Assembly (NCBI GenBank): GCA_021793395.1
Contig: JAJYSU010000022.1
Location: 1-34,538, forward strand
Reading direction: 5' to 3'
From: Actinomycetes bacterium
GTDB taxonomy: Bacteria; Actinomycetota; Acidimicrobiia; Acidimicrobiales; RAAP-2
DNA length: 34,538 bases
The notes beneath the pieces are model-generated. The model worked only from the letters and a program-made list of their open reading frames with translations. It was not told the origin of the DNA and did not search any database. Positions 24,200 through 32,789 of this stretch are shown here, in pieces. Every line of letters begins with the position of its first letter. Within the stretch, counting starts at the first letter, position 1. The position numbers were made by a program, and so were the translations under genes.

Positions 24200-26253
24200 T
24201 GACTGCGATCAGCACCTCTCCTACTCACTCCGACCACGGGGTCCTCAATCGTCGAGGGCTCTTCGATTCCGCCATCCTGCGCCGCGCCGCGGTCCAGGCC
24301 CTGGCCAAACTCGACCCACGCGTTCAGGTACGAAATCCCGTCATGTTCGTCGTACTCGTCGGAACCGTGATCACCTTCATCGAGGCCGTCGCGCATCCCA
24401 GCCTCTTCGTCTGGTCCATCACGGCCTGGCTGTTTCTCACCGTCCTGTTCGCCAACTTCGCCGAGGCAATGGCCGAGGGCCGAGGACGCGCCCAGGCCGA
24501 CACCCTACGGCGCATGCGCACGGAGACCCAGGCCCGCCGTCGGCAACCCGACGGAACCGAGGAGCGAGTTCCCGCGGCGTCGCTGCTGAAGGGCGACGAG
24601 GTCGTGTGCGAAGCCGGTGACGTGATCCCCTCGGACGGGGACGTCATCGAAGGGATCGCGTCAGTCGACGAATCAGCCATCACGGGCGAATCGGCACCGG
24701 TAATCCGCGAGTCGGGGGGTGACCGCTCCGCGGTCACCGGCGGTACCACGGTCCTCTCCGACCGCATCGTGGTGCGAATCACCGCCGAGCGAGGCCATAC
24801 CTTTATCGATCGGATGATTTCCCTCGTCGAAGGGGCCAATCGCCAAAGAACCCCCAACGAGATTGCGCTCACCATCTTGCTCTCCGTGCTCACCATCATC
24901 TTTCTTCCGGTGATCGTCACCCTGGTTCCCTTCGCTCACTTCGCTCACAGTGCGGTCTCCGTCGTGGTGCTCGTCGCACTCCTCGTGTGTCTCATTCCCA
25001 CCACCATTGGGGCACTGTTGTCCGCCATCGGTATCGCCGGCATGGATCGCATGGTCCAGCGCAATGTTCTGGCGATGAGCGGACGCGCGGTCGAGGCCGC
25101 GGGCGACGTCCAGACTCTCCTACTGGACAAGACCGGGACAATCACGCTCGGCAATCGCATGGCCGCCGCCTTCATTCCCGTGGGGCCGTACGACGAGTCG
25201 GACGTGGCGAACATCGCGCAGATGGCGTCGCTGGCTGACGAGACACCCGAGGGACGCTCGGTCGTCGTGTTAGCCAAGGAGCGATTCAATCTCCGCGCCC
25301 GCGACGATCTCGATGGTGCACACTTCGTCGAATTCTCCGCGCACACGCGTATGTCGGGAATGGATATTGGCTCACGGTCACTACGAAAGGGCGCCACCGA
25401 GTCGGTCAAGTCCTGGGTGGTGGCGCAGGGAGGAACTGTCCCCGCCAACTTCGATGACGTCGTACAGAGTGTCGCGCGAGCGGGCTCCACCCCGCTGGCG
25501 GTGGCCGACGGCGCATCACTCGTCGGAGTCATCGAGTTGAAGGACGTGGTCAAAGAGGGCATCCGTGAAAAGTTCGAGCAGATGCGCCACATGGGCATTC
25601 GTACGGTGATGATCACGGGCGATAACCCGCTCACCGCCGCCGCCATCGCGCAAGAAGCGGGCGTCGACGACTTCCTCGCCGAGGCCACACCCGAAGCGAA
25701 GATGGCCCTCATCAAGCAGGAGCAGGCGGGGGGGAAGTTGGTCGCCATGACGGGAGACGGGACGAATGACGCGCCCGCTCTGGCCCAGGCCGACGTGGGT
25801 GTCGCCATGAACACGGGTACGACCGCCGCCAAGGAAGCCGGCAACATGGTGGACCTTGATTCCAACCCCACGAAGCTCATCGACGTGGTCGAGATCGGCA
25901 AACAACTTCTCATCACCCGAGGATCACTCACGACCTTCTCGATCGCCAACGACATTGCCAAGTACTTCGCGATCATTCCCGCCTTGTTTATCTCCACCTA
26001 CCCGCAGCTGCGTGCCCTCAATGTGATGCACCTGCACAGCCCCCAGAGCGCCATCCTCTCCGCGGTCATCTTCAACGCCCTCGTGATCGTGGCCCTCATC
26101 CCCCTGGCCCTGCGCGGCGTGCGTTTTCGTGCCGCGTCGTCGACCGCGATTCTGCGACGCAATGTCCTGATCTACGGCGTCGGGGGAGTCATCGTTCCGT
26201 TCGTCGGTATCAAACTCATCGACCTCATTTTGGTCGCCCTCCACGCGTACTAG
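24199..26253 (+). CDS. kdpB: potassium-transporting P-type ATPase subunit KdpB
   Basis: The ATP-hydrolysing subunit of the Kdp pump, 684 residues. Landmarks are the actuator motif TGES ([10 protein letters not shown]), the phosphorylation motif DKTGTIT with Asp310, the nucleotide-binding segment KGATESV, and the hinge motif [20 protein letters not shown], between membrane helices in the usual P-type order. The length agrees with E. coli KdpB (682). The start codon overlaps the kdpA stop. The stop codon is followed directly by the AGGAG that serves kdpC. No key residue is missing. Confidence 0.97.
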   Translation: MTAISTSPTHSDHGVLNRRGLFDSAILRRAAVQALAKLDPRVQVRNPVMFVVLVGTVITFIEAVAHPSLFVWSITAWLFLTVLFANFAEAMAEGRGRAQADTLRRMRTETQARRRQPDGTEERVPAASLLKGDEVVCEAGDVIPSDGDVIEGIASVDESAITGESAPVIRESGGDRSAVTGGTTVLSDRIVVRITAERGHTFIDRMISLVEGANRQRTPNEIALTILLSVLTIIFLPVIVTLVPFAHFAHSAVSVVVLVALLVCLIPTTIGALLSAIGIAGMDRMVQRNVLAMSGRAVEAAGDVQTLLLDKTGTITLGNRMAAAFIPVGPYDESDVANIAQMASLADETPEGRSVVVLAKERFNLRARDDLDGAHFVEFSAHTRMSGMDIGSRSLRKGATESVKSWVVAQGGTVPANFDDVVQSVARAGSTPLAVADGASLVGVIELKDVVKEGIREKFEQMRHMGIRTVMITGDNPLTAAAIAQEAGVDDFLAEATPEAKMALIKQEQAGGKLVAMTGDGTNDAPALAQADVGVAMNTGTTAAKEAGNMVDLDSNPTKLIDVVEIGKQLLITRGSLTTFSIANDIAKYFAIIPALFISTYPQLRALNVMHLHSPQSAILSAVIFNALVIVALIPLALRGVRFRAASSTAILRRNVLIYGVGGVIVPFVGIKLIDLILVALHAY

Positions 26254-26261
26254 GAGATATC

Positions 26262-26867
26262 GTGCTCGTACACCTTCGCCGCTCGCTGGTTATGGCGCTG
26301 ATCAGCCTGGTCATCTTTGGCTTCCTCTACGCACTCGCGGGCACCGCGGTAGCGCAGGCCCTCTTCCCGTTCCACGCCAACGGCTCGCTCACCGACAATG
26401 GATCCCTGCTCATAGGCCAAGACTGGTCCAGCCCTCGCTGGTTCCACGGTCGTCCCGACGCCACGGGTCCCTACGCGACTAATCCGCGCACCGGCGTCGT
26501 CGGTGGAGACAACCCCCTCGTCGCCAACGGCGTGCACGGCCAATCGGGCGCCACCAACCTGGGACCACGCTCGCGAGTACTGTTACGCGACACGCGCGCA
26601 CTCGTACGCTACTGGCACCGTTACGGCGTCTCGCCCACCCCCGACCTCGTCACCACCTCGGGTAGTGGGCTCGACCCCGATATCTCACCCCAGGACGCCC
26701 TAGTCCAGATACCCATGGTGACGCACGCGACGGGCGTGAGTCCCGCGGCGCTACGACGCCTGATCGCGCGCAACTCCCATTCCGCCCAGTTCGGATTTCT
26801 CGGAGCCAGTTACATCAACGTCCTACAACTGAACGAGGGTCTCGCTCGGATCGAGGCGGCGCGATGA
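26262..26867 (+). CDS. kdpC: potassium-transporting ATPase subunit KdpC
   Basis: The single-span accessory subunit of the Kdp pump, 201 residues. An N-terminal helix (about 9-32, MALISLVIFGFLYALAG) anchors it and a periplasm-side domain follows. Family segments include GSLLIGQDWSSPRWFHGRPDA, GGDNPLVANG, the VTTSGSGLDPDISPQDALVQIPMV block and the terminal VLQLNEGL. The start is the GTG at 26262, which has AGGAG 5 nt upstream, overlapping the kdpB stop. KdpC is thought to assist ATP binding by KdpB. Confidence 0.96.
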   Translation: MLVHLRRSLVMALISLVIFGFLYALAGTAVAQALFPFHANGSLTDNGSLLIGQDWSSPRWFHGRPDATGPYATNPRTGVVGGDNPLVANGVHGQSGATNLGPRSRVLLRDTRALVRYWHRYGVSPTPDLVTTSGSGLDPDISPQDALVQIPMVTHATGVSPAALRRLIARNSHSAQFGFLGASYINVLQLNEGLARIEAAR

Positions 26868-26904
26868 CCGCGAGCCGCCCGAACGCGTAGCGAGCCGCAC
26901 GACG

Positions 26905-29370
26905 ATGGCGCGCGGGCACCTTCGGGTCTACCTCGGTGCAGCTCCCGGCGCGGGCAAAACCTACCGAATGCTCGACGAAGGGTGGCGACGACGCCAGCGA
27001 GGAACCGACGTCGTCATCGGATTCGTCGAGACGCACGGTCGAGCACAGACCATTGCTCAGATCCGCGACCTCGAGATCGTGCCTCGGGTGTCACGCGACT
27101 ATCGCGGTGCGCGATTCGACGAGATGGACGTCGACGCCATTCTCGCTCGTCACCCCGACGTAGCCCTGATCGACGAACTCGCGCACACCAACGCCCCGGG
27201 AAGCCGTCACGAAAAGCGTTGGCAGGACGTCGACACCCTCCTCGATGCGGGGATCGACGTCATCACGACCGTCAACATTCAACATCTCGAGTCACTGAAC
27301 GACGTCGTCGAGACAATCACGGGCATCGTGCAGCACGAAACAGTCCCCGACGTTGTCGTACGCGGCGCCGATCAGATTGAACTCGTCGACATCACTCCCG
27401 AAGCCCTCCGGCGCCGACTGGCGCACGGCAACATCTACGCCGCGGACAAGATCGATGTCGCACTGTCGAACTACTTTCGCGAGGGCAACCTCAGCGCGCT
27501 GCGCGAACTCGCACTTCTCTGGCTGGCCGACCGCGTCGAGATCTCGCTGCAGCACTACCAGAGCGATCACGACATCGCGGCGACGTGGGAAACTCGCGAA
27601 CGGCTAATTGTCGGGGTAACGGGCACCAGCGCCGACGAGGTGCTGATACGCCGCGCCGCACGCATGGCATCACGTACGGGCGGTGACCTCGTCGCCGTCT
27701 ACGTCCACGCGACGGACGCGCCGCGCGTCGGCGGCGAGCACCTCACGGCGACGCGCCATCTGCTCGACGAGGTTGGCGGTCGCCTCGAGGAGATCGTGAA
27801 CGACGACATCGGCGCGGCCCTCGTAGCCTTCGCCCGAGCCGAGCGCGCCACTCAGGTCATTCTGGGGGCGAGCCGTCCCCGACGGGGACGGCGCTCCACG
27901 AGCGGGATCGTGGAGCGCGTGCTACGCGACGTGCGCGACCTCGACGTCCACGTCATCGCCACGGGCGCGACGGCGCCGCGTGCCGGACACCACTCGCCCC
28001 GATCGGCGTCATTGTCGTGGCGGCGTCGCGTGGTGGCCGGCCTCGGAGCCGCCGGGGCGCTCCCCCTCATCACCGCACTCATGGCGGTCGGACGTGCGAG
28101 CCTCTCGCAATCCACCATCTTCCTGGTGTACCTCGTCGTCGTGCTCGCCGTCGCGGCCGAGGGGGGCGTCGTCGTGGGCGCTCTGGCGGCGGTAGCCGCG
28201 GCCGGACTCGAGAACTTCTACTTCGTCGCACCCTTGCACACCCTCGAGGTGGCCCGTCCCGACAACGTCGTCGCGCTCGTCGGGTTTCTCGTGTTCGCGG
28301 CCACGGCCAGCACCCTCGTGACGCGACTGACTCGCCGCTCGACCGACGCGGAGCGAGCCCGCGCCGAGGTGGCCATCCTCTCGCGAGCGGCCGACGATCT
28401 CGCCGCGACACGCGACGACGTACGGCCGCTCCTCGACGCGATGCGAGCGGTCTACTCGATCGCCGGTCTCGCGGTGCTCGCCCGCCACGAGGGCCAGTGG
28501 GAGGTCGCCGTCGTGAGCGGCGAATCGCCCGTCGGCGTCGCGGACTCGTCGATCCTCGACCTCGACGCCGACTTTCGGCTCGTTCTGAGCGAGGAACCCC
28601 ACAACGCCACGGACCGCGCACTCGTCACCGCCTTCGCGAGACGTCTGGTGCACGAACTACGACGTCGCGAGTCGCTCCACGACGCCGAGGACCTCGGGGA
28701 GTTGGCGAGTGCCTACCGACGCCTGGCCACCACGGTGCGCCTCACCAACGCTGTCCTCTCGCGCCTCTCCGCCCGGGTCCGCGACGACGCGTCGACGGAA
28801 GCGACTGTGCGGAGCCGCTCTCACGATCCGTCTCACCCGGTGACGACCGACGAGCCCGTCGTCACCCTCTCCGAGGACCTCGATGACCTCATCCTGCTCG
28901 GCCGTGTCGCTGGCGGTCTCGTCGAGCCGACCGCCGCGCCGGCCCCGCTGAGCGACGTGCTCGCGACGTTGATCGACGGCACCACGATCCCCGACGAACG
29001 ACTCGTTGTGGACGTCCCGCCGACGCTGCCCCCGGTCCTCGTGGACCGCGACCTCGCGACGCGGGCACTCGGAATCCTGCTGCGCCGCGCGCTACGCTGC
29101 AACGCCGAGGCTGCACCGGTCCTGGTGCGCGCGGGTTCGACGCCAACCTCCGTCGACGTGATGATCATCGACCAGGGCCCCCGGTCCACTCCCGCCCAGC
29201 GCGACCACTTCGCGCGTGGCGTCCTCGACACCTCGCCGAGCGACTGTGACCTGCTGGCACTGGAGATAGCTCGATTTCTCCTCCACGACCACCCGGCGAC
29301 GCTGACTCTGGACGACACCCCCGGACACGGAGTCACGGTCACCGTTCATTTCACGCGATCGAGCACGTAG
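26905..29370 (+). CDS. KdpD-like potassium sensor with a degenerate (pseudo) histidine-kinase domain
   Basis: An 821-residue protein with KdpD layout but a broken kinase. Residues 3-210 form the KdpD domain with Walker A GAAPGAGKT (11-19), ALIDELAHTNAPGSRHEKRWQDV (Walker B-like) and TTVNIQHLESLND. A Usp domain spans about 232-354, with the nucleotide-loop-like GASRPRRGRRS at 321-331. DUF4118-like helices lie at about 375-475 and a GAF-like part at about 480-590. In the DHp region (about 598-625) the H-box His and Pro are absent (LATTVRLTNAVLS). The N-box reads ILLRRALRC with Arg for Asn. G1 is IIDQGPRS, and no G2 GxGL is seen. It follows kdpC by 37 bp and is probably in the same operon. It should bind and sense signals but not autophosphorylate. 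A working kinase lies at 12791-14284. Confidence 0.88.
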   Translation: MARGHLRVYLGAAPGAGKTYRMLDEGWRRRQRGTDVVIGFVETHGRAQTIAQIRDLEIVPRVSRDYRGARFDEMDVDAILARHPDVALIDELAHTNAPGSRHEKRWQDVDTLLDAGIDVITTVNIQHLESLNDVVETITGIVQHETVPDVVVRGADQIELVDITPEALRRRLAHGNIYAADKIDVALSNYFREGNLSALRELALLWLADRVEISLQHYQSDHDIAATWETRERLIVGVTGTSADEVLIRRAARMASRTGGDLVAVYVHATDAPRVGGEHLTATRHLLDEVGGRLEEIVNDDIGAALVAFARAERATQVILGASRPRRGRRSTSGIVERVLRDVRDLDVHVIATGATAPRAGHHSPRSASLSWRRRVVAGLGAAGALPLITALMAVGRASLSQSTIFLVYLVVVLAVAAEGGVVVGALAAVAAAGLENFYFVAPLHTLEVARPDNVVALVGFLVFAATASTLVTRLTRRSTDAERARAEVAILSRAADDLAATRDDVRPLLDAMRAVYSIAGLAVLARHEGQWEVAVVSGESPVGVADSSILDLDADFRLVLSEEPHNATDRALVTAFARRLVHELRRRESLHDAEDLGELASAYRRLATTVRLTNAVLSRLSARVRDDASTEATVRSRSHDPSHPVTTDEPVVTLSEDLDDLILLGRVAGGLVEPTAAPAPLSDVLATLIDGTTIPDERLVVDVPPTLPPVLVDRDLATRALGILLRRALRCNAEAAPVLVRAGSTPTSVDVMIIDQGPRSTPAQRDHFARGVLDTSPSDCDLLALEIARFLLHDHPATLTLDDTPGHGVTVTVHFTRSST

Positions 29371-29387
29371 GGTCAGGTCGGCCGTCC

Positions 29388-29813
29388 TCACGCGCTGTGC
29401 GGTGGCGAGGCGTCGGCCAGTCGCGGGATCAGATGGCACACGTCGTCGGCGGAGCAGTCCTCGAGGCGCAGCCCCGCGGCTCGGTCCACCAGGTCGTCCA
29501 GTGACTGGCGCACGAACTCCAGCGCGGCGATGCGCCGTGCGCTCTCCTCGCGGTGCTGGCGCAACAGTTCCAGGACGTGGCCGCAGGGGATTTCGCCGCG
29601 ATCACGAAAGGCCACGATCTCTCGAATCTCCCCGAGGGTGAAGCCGACGGACTGACTCGCGCGAATGAACTGAAGCCGAGCGATCACCTGACCGTCGTAC
29701 TCCCGGTAGCCCGAGGGAGTGCGCGGGGGGCTGGTCAGGACGCCGATCTGCTCGTAGTAGCGCAGGGACTTGACCGACACCCCCGTGCGCCGTGCGACGT
29801 CACCAATCCTCAT
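29388..29813 (-). CDS. merR: MerR-family metal-responsive regulator of merA
   Basis: A 141-residue dimeric transcription factor. The N-terminal winged helix begins MRIGDVARRTGVSVKSLRYYEQIGVL and GYREYD, the standard MerR recognition domain. A long dimerisation helix and a metal-binding C-terminus follow. Cys77 (IPCGHV), Cys120 and Cys126 (EDCSADDVCHLI) are in the places of the three mercury-binding cysteines of MerR (82, 117, 126 in Tn501). The last pair is separated by five residues here instead of eight. The ATG at 29813 has GGGGAG about 4 nt upstream; the longer open frame runs into the divergent gene. Its start lies 16 bp from the -35 of the merA promoter, so it can control both directions. 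Hg(II) is the likely inducer, judged from the neighbour. Confidence 0.85.
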   Translation of the reverse strand: MRIGDVARRTGVSVKSLRYYEQIGVLTSPPRTPSGYREYDGQVIARLQFIRASQSVGFTLGEIREIVAFRDRGEIPCGHVLELLRQHREESARRIAALEFVRQSLDDLVDRAAGLRLEDCSADDVCHLIPRLADASPPHSA

Positions 29814-29828
29814 GTGGCTCCCCTGCTC

Positions 29829-29860
29829 TTGACTCTCCCCTGTAGGGGAGGGTTTACACT
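29829..29860 (+). promoter_or_regulatory. MerR-type promoter/operator of merA
   Basis: TTGACT (-35, 29829-29834) and TACACT (-10, 29855-29860) are separated by 20 bp, longer than the usual 17 and as expected for promoters that MerR-family proteins untwist. A perfect dyad CTCCCC-TGTA-GGGGAG (29835-29850) fills the spacer directly after the -35. Transcription would start near 29867, leaving a leader of about 46 nt to the merA GTG. Confidence 0.82.
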
Positions 29861-29912
29861 CCGACTGTACAAGTCGCGTCCCTCCCTCGAGACAACGCGC
29901 AAGGAGAGCCCC

Positions 29913-31349
29913 GTGAGCACTATTGACCGCACCCAGGAGACCGACGCGACCACCCCGCGCGTCGATCTGGCCATCGTCGGCTCGGGAAGCGCCGCGTTCG
30001 CCACCGCGATCGCCGCGACCCGTCTCGGCGCATCCGTCGTGCTCGTAGAGCACGGCCGCGTGGGGGGAACCTGCGTCAACGTGGGGTGCGTACCCTCCAA
30101 GGCGCTGCTCGCCGCGGCCGACGCCCGCCACGTCGCCCTTACGGCGCGCTTCCCCGGCGTGGCGGCCCACGCCGAACCCGTCGACATGCCCGCACTCATT
30201 GCCGGAAAGGACACCCTCGTCGACACGTTGCGACGCGAGAAGTACGAGGACCTAGCCTCGCTCTACGGCTTCGAGGTGGTACGCGGTCACGCCCGCTTCC
30301 GCGCGAGCGGCGATCTCGATGTCGAGGGGCGCACCATCGTCGCCACGAACTACGTGATCGCCACCGGGGCCGCACCGTGGTCTCCCCCCCTGCCCGGACT
30401 CGAGGAGACGGGCTTTCTCACCTCCACCAGCGCCATGGACCTCGACCACGTTCCGGCGTCGATCGTCGTAGTGGGAGCCAACGCGGTCGGCCTGGAGCAG
30501 AGCCAGTTGTTCGCCCGGCTGGGCTCGACGGTCACCGTCGTCGAGGCTCTCCCCCGGATCGCCCCCTTCGAGGAGCCCGAGCTATCCGAGGCTCTCACCG
30601 CGATCCTGATGTCGGAGGGCGTCACCGTGCACGTCGCATCGACGGTGACATCGGTGAACCGCGACGCCGACGGCGTCGTCGTCACCGTCGACACGCCCGA
30701 AGGCTCCCGCCCGCTACGTGCCGAGCACGTACTCGTCGCGACCGGTCGGCGACCGGCAACCGACAATCTCGACCTGGACGCCGTCGGGGTGGCCACCGGG
30801 TCCCGCGGCGAGGTGGTCGTCGACGAGCACCTGCGCACGACCAACCCACGGATCTTCGCCGCCGGCGACGTCACCGGCCTCCCCCAGTTCGTCTACGTCG
30901 CGGGGGCGCACGGCGCGGTCGTCGCCGAGAACGCGCTCACCGGAGCCTCACGAACGGTGGACTACCGAGCACTCCCCCGCGTCACGTTCACGAGCCCGCA
31001 GATCGCCTCGGTCGGTCTGACCGACACCCAGGCCGAGGACGCGGGTATCGACTGCGAGTGCCGCGTCCTGTCGCTGGAGAACGTCCCGCGAGCCATCGTC
31101 AACCGTGACACCCGCGGCGTCGCCAAGATCGTCGCCGAGCGCACCACGGGCCGGGTCCTAGGAATCCATCTCCTCGCGGAGGGAGCCGGCGACGTCATCC
31201 TGGCCGGCGTGTACGCGCTGGAGGCCCACTTCACCATCGACCAACTGGCTACTCTGTGGACGCCGTATCTGACCATGGGGGAAGCTATCAAACTCACCGC
31301 GCAGTCGTTCACGCGCGACGTGGCCGAACTCTCGTGCTGCGCCGCCTGA
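29913..31349 (+). CDS. merA: mercuric reductase (MerA), short form
   Basis: A 478-residue FAD-dependent pyridine-nucleotide disulfide oxidoreductase that reduces Hg(II) to volatile Hg(0) with NADPH. The FAD site is IVGSGSAAFATAIAA, and the redox-active disulfide is GGTCVNVGCVPSK (Cys54, Cys59). A second dinucleotide fold (VVGANAVGLEQSQLF) and the GDVTGLPQFVYVA block follow. The protein ends ELSCCAA: the vicinal Cys475-Cys476 pair is the MerA hallmark that separates it from lipoamide dehydrogenase. The N-terminal HMA domain (NmerA) is absent. The GTG start has AAGGAG 6 nt upstream. It is controlled by the divergent merR through a 20-bp-spacer promoter. No merT, merP, merC or merB is visible in the window. 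Confidence 0.93.
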   Translation: MSTIDRTQETDATTPRVDLAIVGSGSAAFATAIAATRLGASVVLVEHGRVGGTCVNVGCVPSKALLAAADARHVALTARFPGVAAHAEPVDMPALIAGKDTLVDTLRREKYEDLASLYGFEVVRGHARFRASGDLDVEGRTIVATNYVIATGAAPWSPPLPGLEETGFLTSTSAMDLDHVPASIVVVGANAVGLEQSQLFARLGSTVTVVEALPRIAPFEEPELSEALTAILMSEGVTVHVASTVTSVNRDADGVVVTVDTPEGSRPLRAEHVLVATGRRPATDNLDLDAVGVATGSRGEVVVDEHLRTTNPRIFAAGDVTGLPQFVYVAGAHGAVVAENALTGASRTVDYRALPRVTFTSPQIASVGLTDTQAEDAGIDCECRVLSLENVPRAIVNRDTRGVAKIVAERTTGRVLGIHLLAEGAGDVILAGVYALEAHFTIDQLATLWTPYLTMGEAIKLTAQSFTRDVAELSCCAA

Positions 31350-31972
31350 CGAGACGTAGCAGCGACGGCGCACGGCAGCCGCGATAGCCCGAAGGACGCG
31401 ACGTCGCAGCCCTACGCCCCGATCGCGTAACACGCCTGATGCGATGAGTCGAGGAATCGCGCGACCGTAGATCACGAAGTTGGCGTCGAGGCGAGACGAG
31501 ACCGCATGACTGCCCGATCGAACGCGAACACCACCGTGACGGGCCACGCTCCCCTTCGTCGCGGGGCGACGCCGCAGTGCTCGACACGTCGTGATCACCC
31601 GTGCCGACGTCACGCACCTGACGTTGTCCGTGGTCGACGTCCGCTGGCCGAGGGAACGAACTCCCCCGGCGTCACCAAGCACCATCAACACCACGATGGG
31701 CGGTCGTGGTGAGTACCCGCATCCCTGTCGGAGGCTCACACTTTGAGCCCGTTTCAACGCTCTCCATGGAACCGGACCTTGCTGGATCGACCCGCCCCAC
31801 GATGGCAGGTCGTCGCGATCGACTGCGACGTCGCCATCGTTCACCTACCCTCGACCACGCGACTGTCCTGACACCGCCATCACGCCGTAGGCCCGAGTGG
31901 ACACTCGTGCAATATCGAACGCGCGATCAGTGCCACCCTGGCACGTGCGGATGGGCGGCCGAATCCCGGTGA
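31350..31972. other. about 620 bp without a recognisable gene
   Basis: Between merA and the Ddn-like gene several short frames exist on both strands, all rich in Arg/Ser/Thr and without domains, helices or usable ribosome-binding sites. No strong hairpin, tRNA or repeat was noticed. It may be degraded sequence. Confidence 0.5.
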
Positions 31973-32395
31973 CTACGCCCGACGCAACTCCACCACGGGG
32001 ATCGTCCTCGTCGTCTTCTCCTGGTACTCGGCAAATCCCGGCATGCGCTCAGCCTGAATGGCGTAGACGCGGTCGCGCTCGGTGCCCTCGACCACGACGG
32101 CTGTCGCCGGATACGTCTCAATGCCCGATTCGGTACCCACCTCGACGGTCACGGCCGGGTGCGCCGTGAGGTTGTAGAACCAGTCAGGGTGCGAGTCCGC
32201 GCCGGCCTTGGATGCGAACACGTAGCGCTTCCCGTCGAGGTCGAGAAAGACGACCGGATTCACCCGCGCGTCGCCGGACTTGGCCCCCGTCGTGTGAAGG
32301 AGCACCAACTTCCTCCCGCCGAACGTCTCGACCGAGCCCCCGTTCTTCCGAAATTCCTCAATTATCTGCGTGTTCCAGTCGTTGGCGGCGCTCAT
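31973..32395 (-). CDS. Ddn-type nitroreductase/deazaflavin (F420)-dependent oxidoreductase
   Basis: A 140-residue split-barrel protein of the DUF385/Ddn family, known in actinobacteria for binding the deazaflavin F420 and reducing quinones or nitro compounds. Family segments visible are LVLLHTTGAKSGDARVNPVVF (30-50), RYVFASKAGADSHPDWFYNL (57-76), HPAVTVEVG (79-87) and FAEYQEKTTRTIPVVEL near the end. The ATG at 32395 is chosen because TATGCT lies 7 nt upstream in the orientation of a leaderless promoter; the frame continues upstream without homology. It stands alone. Quinone protection against oxidative stress is the commonly proposed role and is inferred here. Confidence 0.88.
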   Translation of the reverse strand: MSAANDWNTQIIEEFRKNGGSVETFGGRKLVLLHTTGAKSGDARVNPVVFLDLDGKRYVFASKAGADSHPDWFYNLTAHPAVTVEVGTESGIETYPATAVVVEGTERDRVYAIQAERMPGFAEYQEKTTRTIPVVELRRA

Positions 32396-32402
32396 GAGTA
32401 CG

Positions 32403-32408
32403 AGCATA
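32403..32408 (-). promoter_or_regulatory. candidate -10 hexamer for the leaderless Ddn-like gene
   Basis: Read on the minus strand, TATGCT is followed by 7 nt and then the ATG at 32395, and there is no Shine-Dalgarno sequence. The spacing matches trmO (6 nt) and padR (8 nt). Confidence 0.42.
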
Positions 32409-32789
32409 GGCAGTAGCGCCCCCACACGATTCAGCGTGATGACACGACCATTAACCGTTACCGCGCCACAAACTGTCGATCTCCCGCGGGTTCGCCTTCC
32501 TTCACGCCGCAATCTCATTGACGCGCTGAGTTCTCCAGACAGTTCCGACTTACGACTTCCGTTGGCCGCCCATCGAATCCCTTGGGTGAACTCTCGTCTA
32601 CGAGATCGACGGCAACGGTCGCGACCGCATCGTGCGGTTACCGGCACTCAGGCGACGCGACATCGACCACTCGCGTCCCGACGTGATCGGTGCACCCAGC
32701 GTTACACAAGTCGAACCTTTCATCCGTGCTCGCGGGCGACATGATCGTGCTGGCCGGCACCCACGCCAAGGTTCGGCGCGCGGGCTACC
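32409..32789. other. about 380 bp without an intact gene; possible relic on the plus strand
   Basis: No complete gene is seen. On the plus strand one frame ending at the TAA near 32812 reads SSVLAGDMIVLAGTHAKVRRAGYLKRP, which vaguely resembles the end of a TrkA-C (RCK-C) domain (xxGDxLVLxGTxxxVxRA). A neighbouring frame just upstream reads DVIGAPSVTQVEPFIRA. Together they could be a frameshifted relic of a potassium-channel regulatory domain, but the similarity is slight. Confidence 0.2.

Noticed and set aside
24945..25997. 350-codon minus-strand frame opposite kdpB
   Set aside because: Ser/Thr/Met-rich shadow of kdpB, without domain or ribosome-binding site.
26865..26891. 8-codon ORF overlapping the kdpC stop as ATGA
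   Set aside because: Too short and without coding character; the overlap arises from a common tetranucleotide.
31158..31844. 228-codon minus-strand frame downstream of merA
   Set aside because: Overlaps the merA 3' end antisense and is composed of Arg/Ser/Val runs without any family resemblance.
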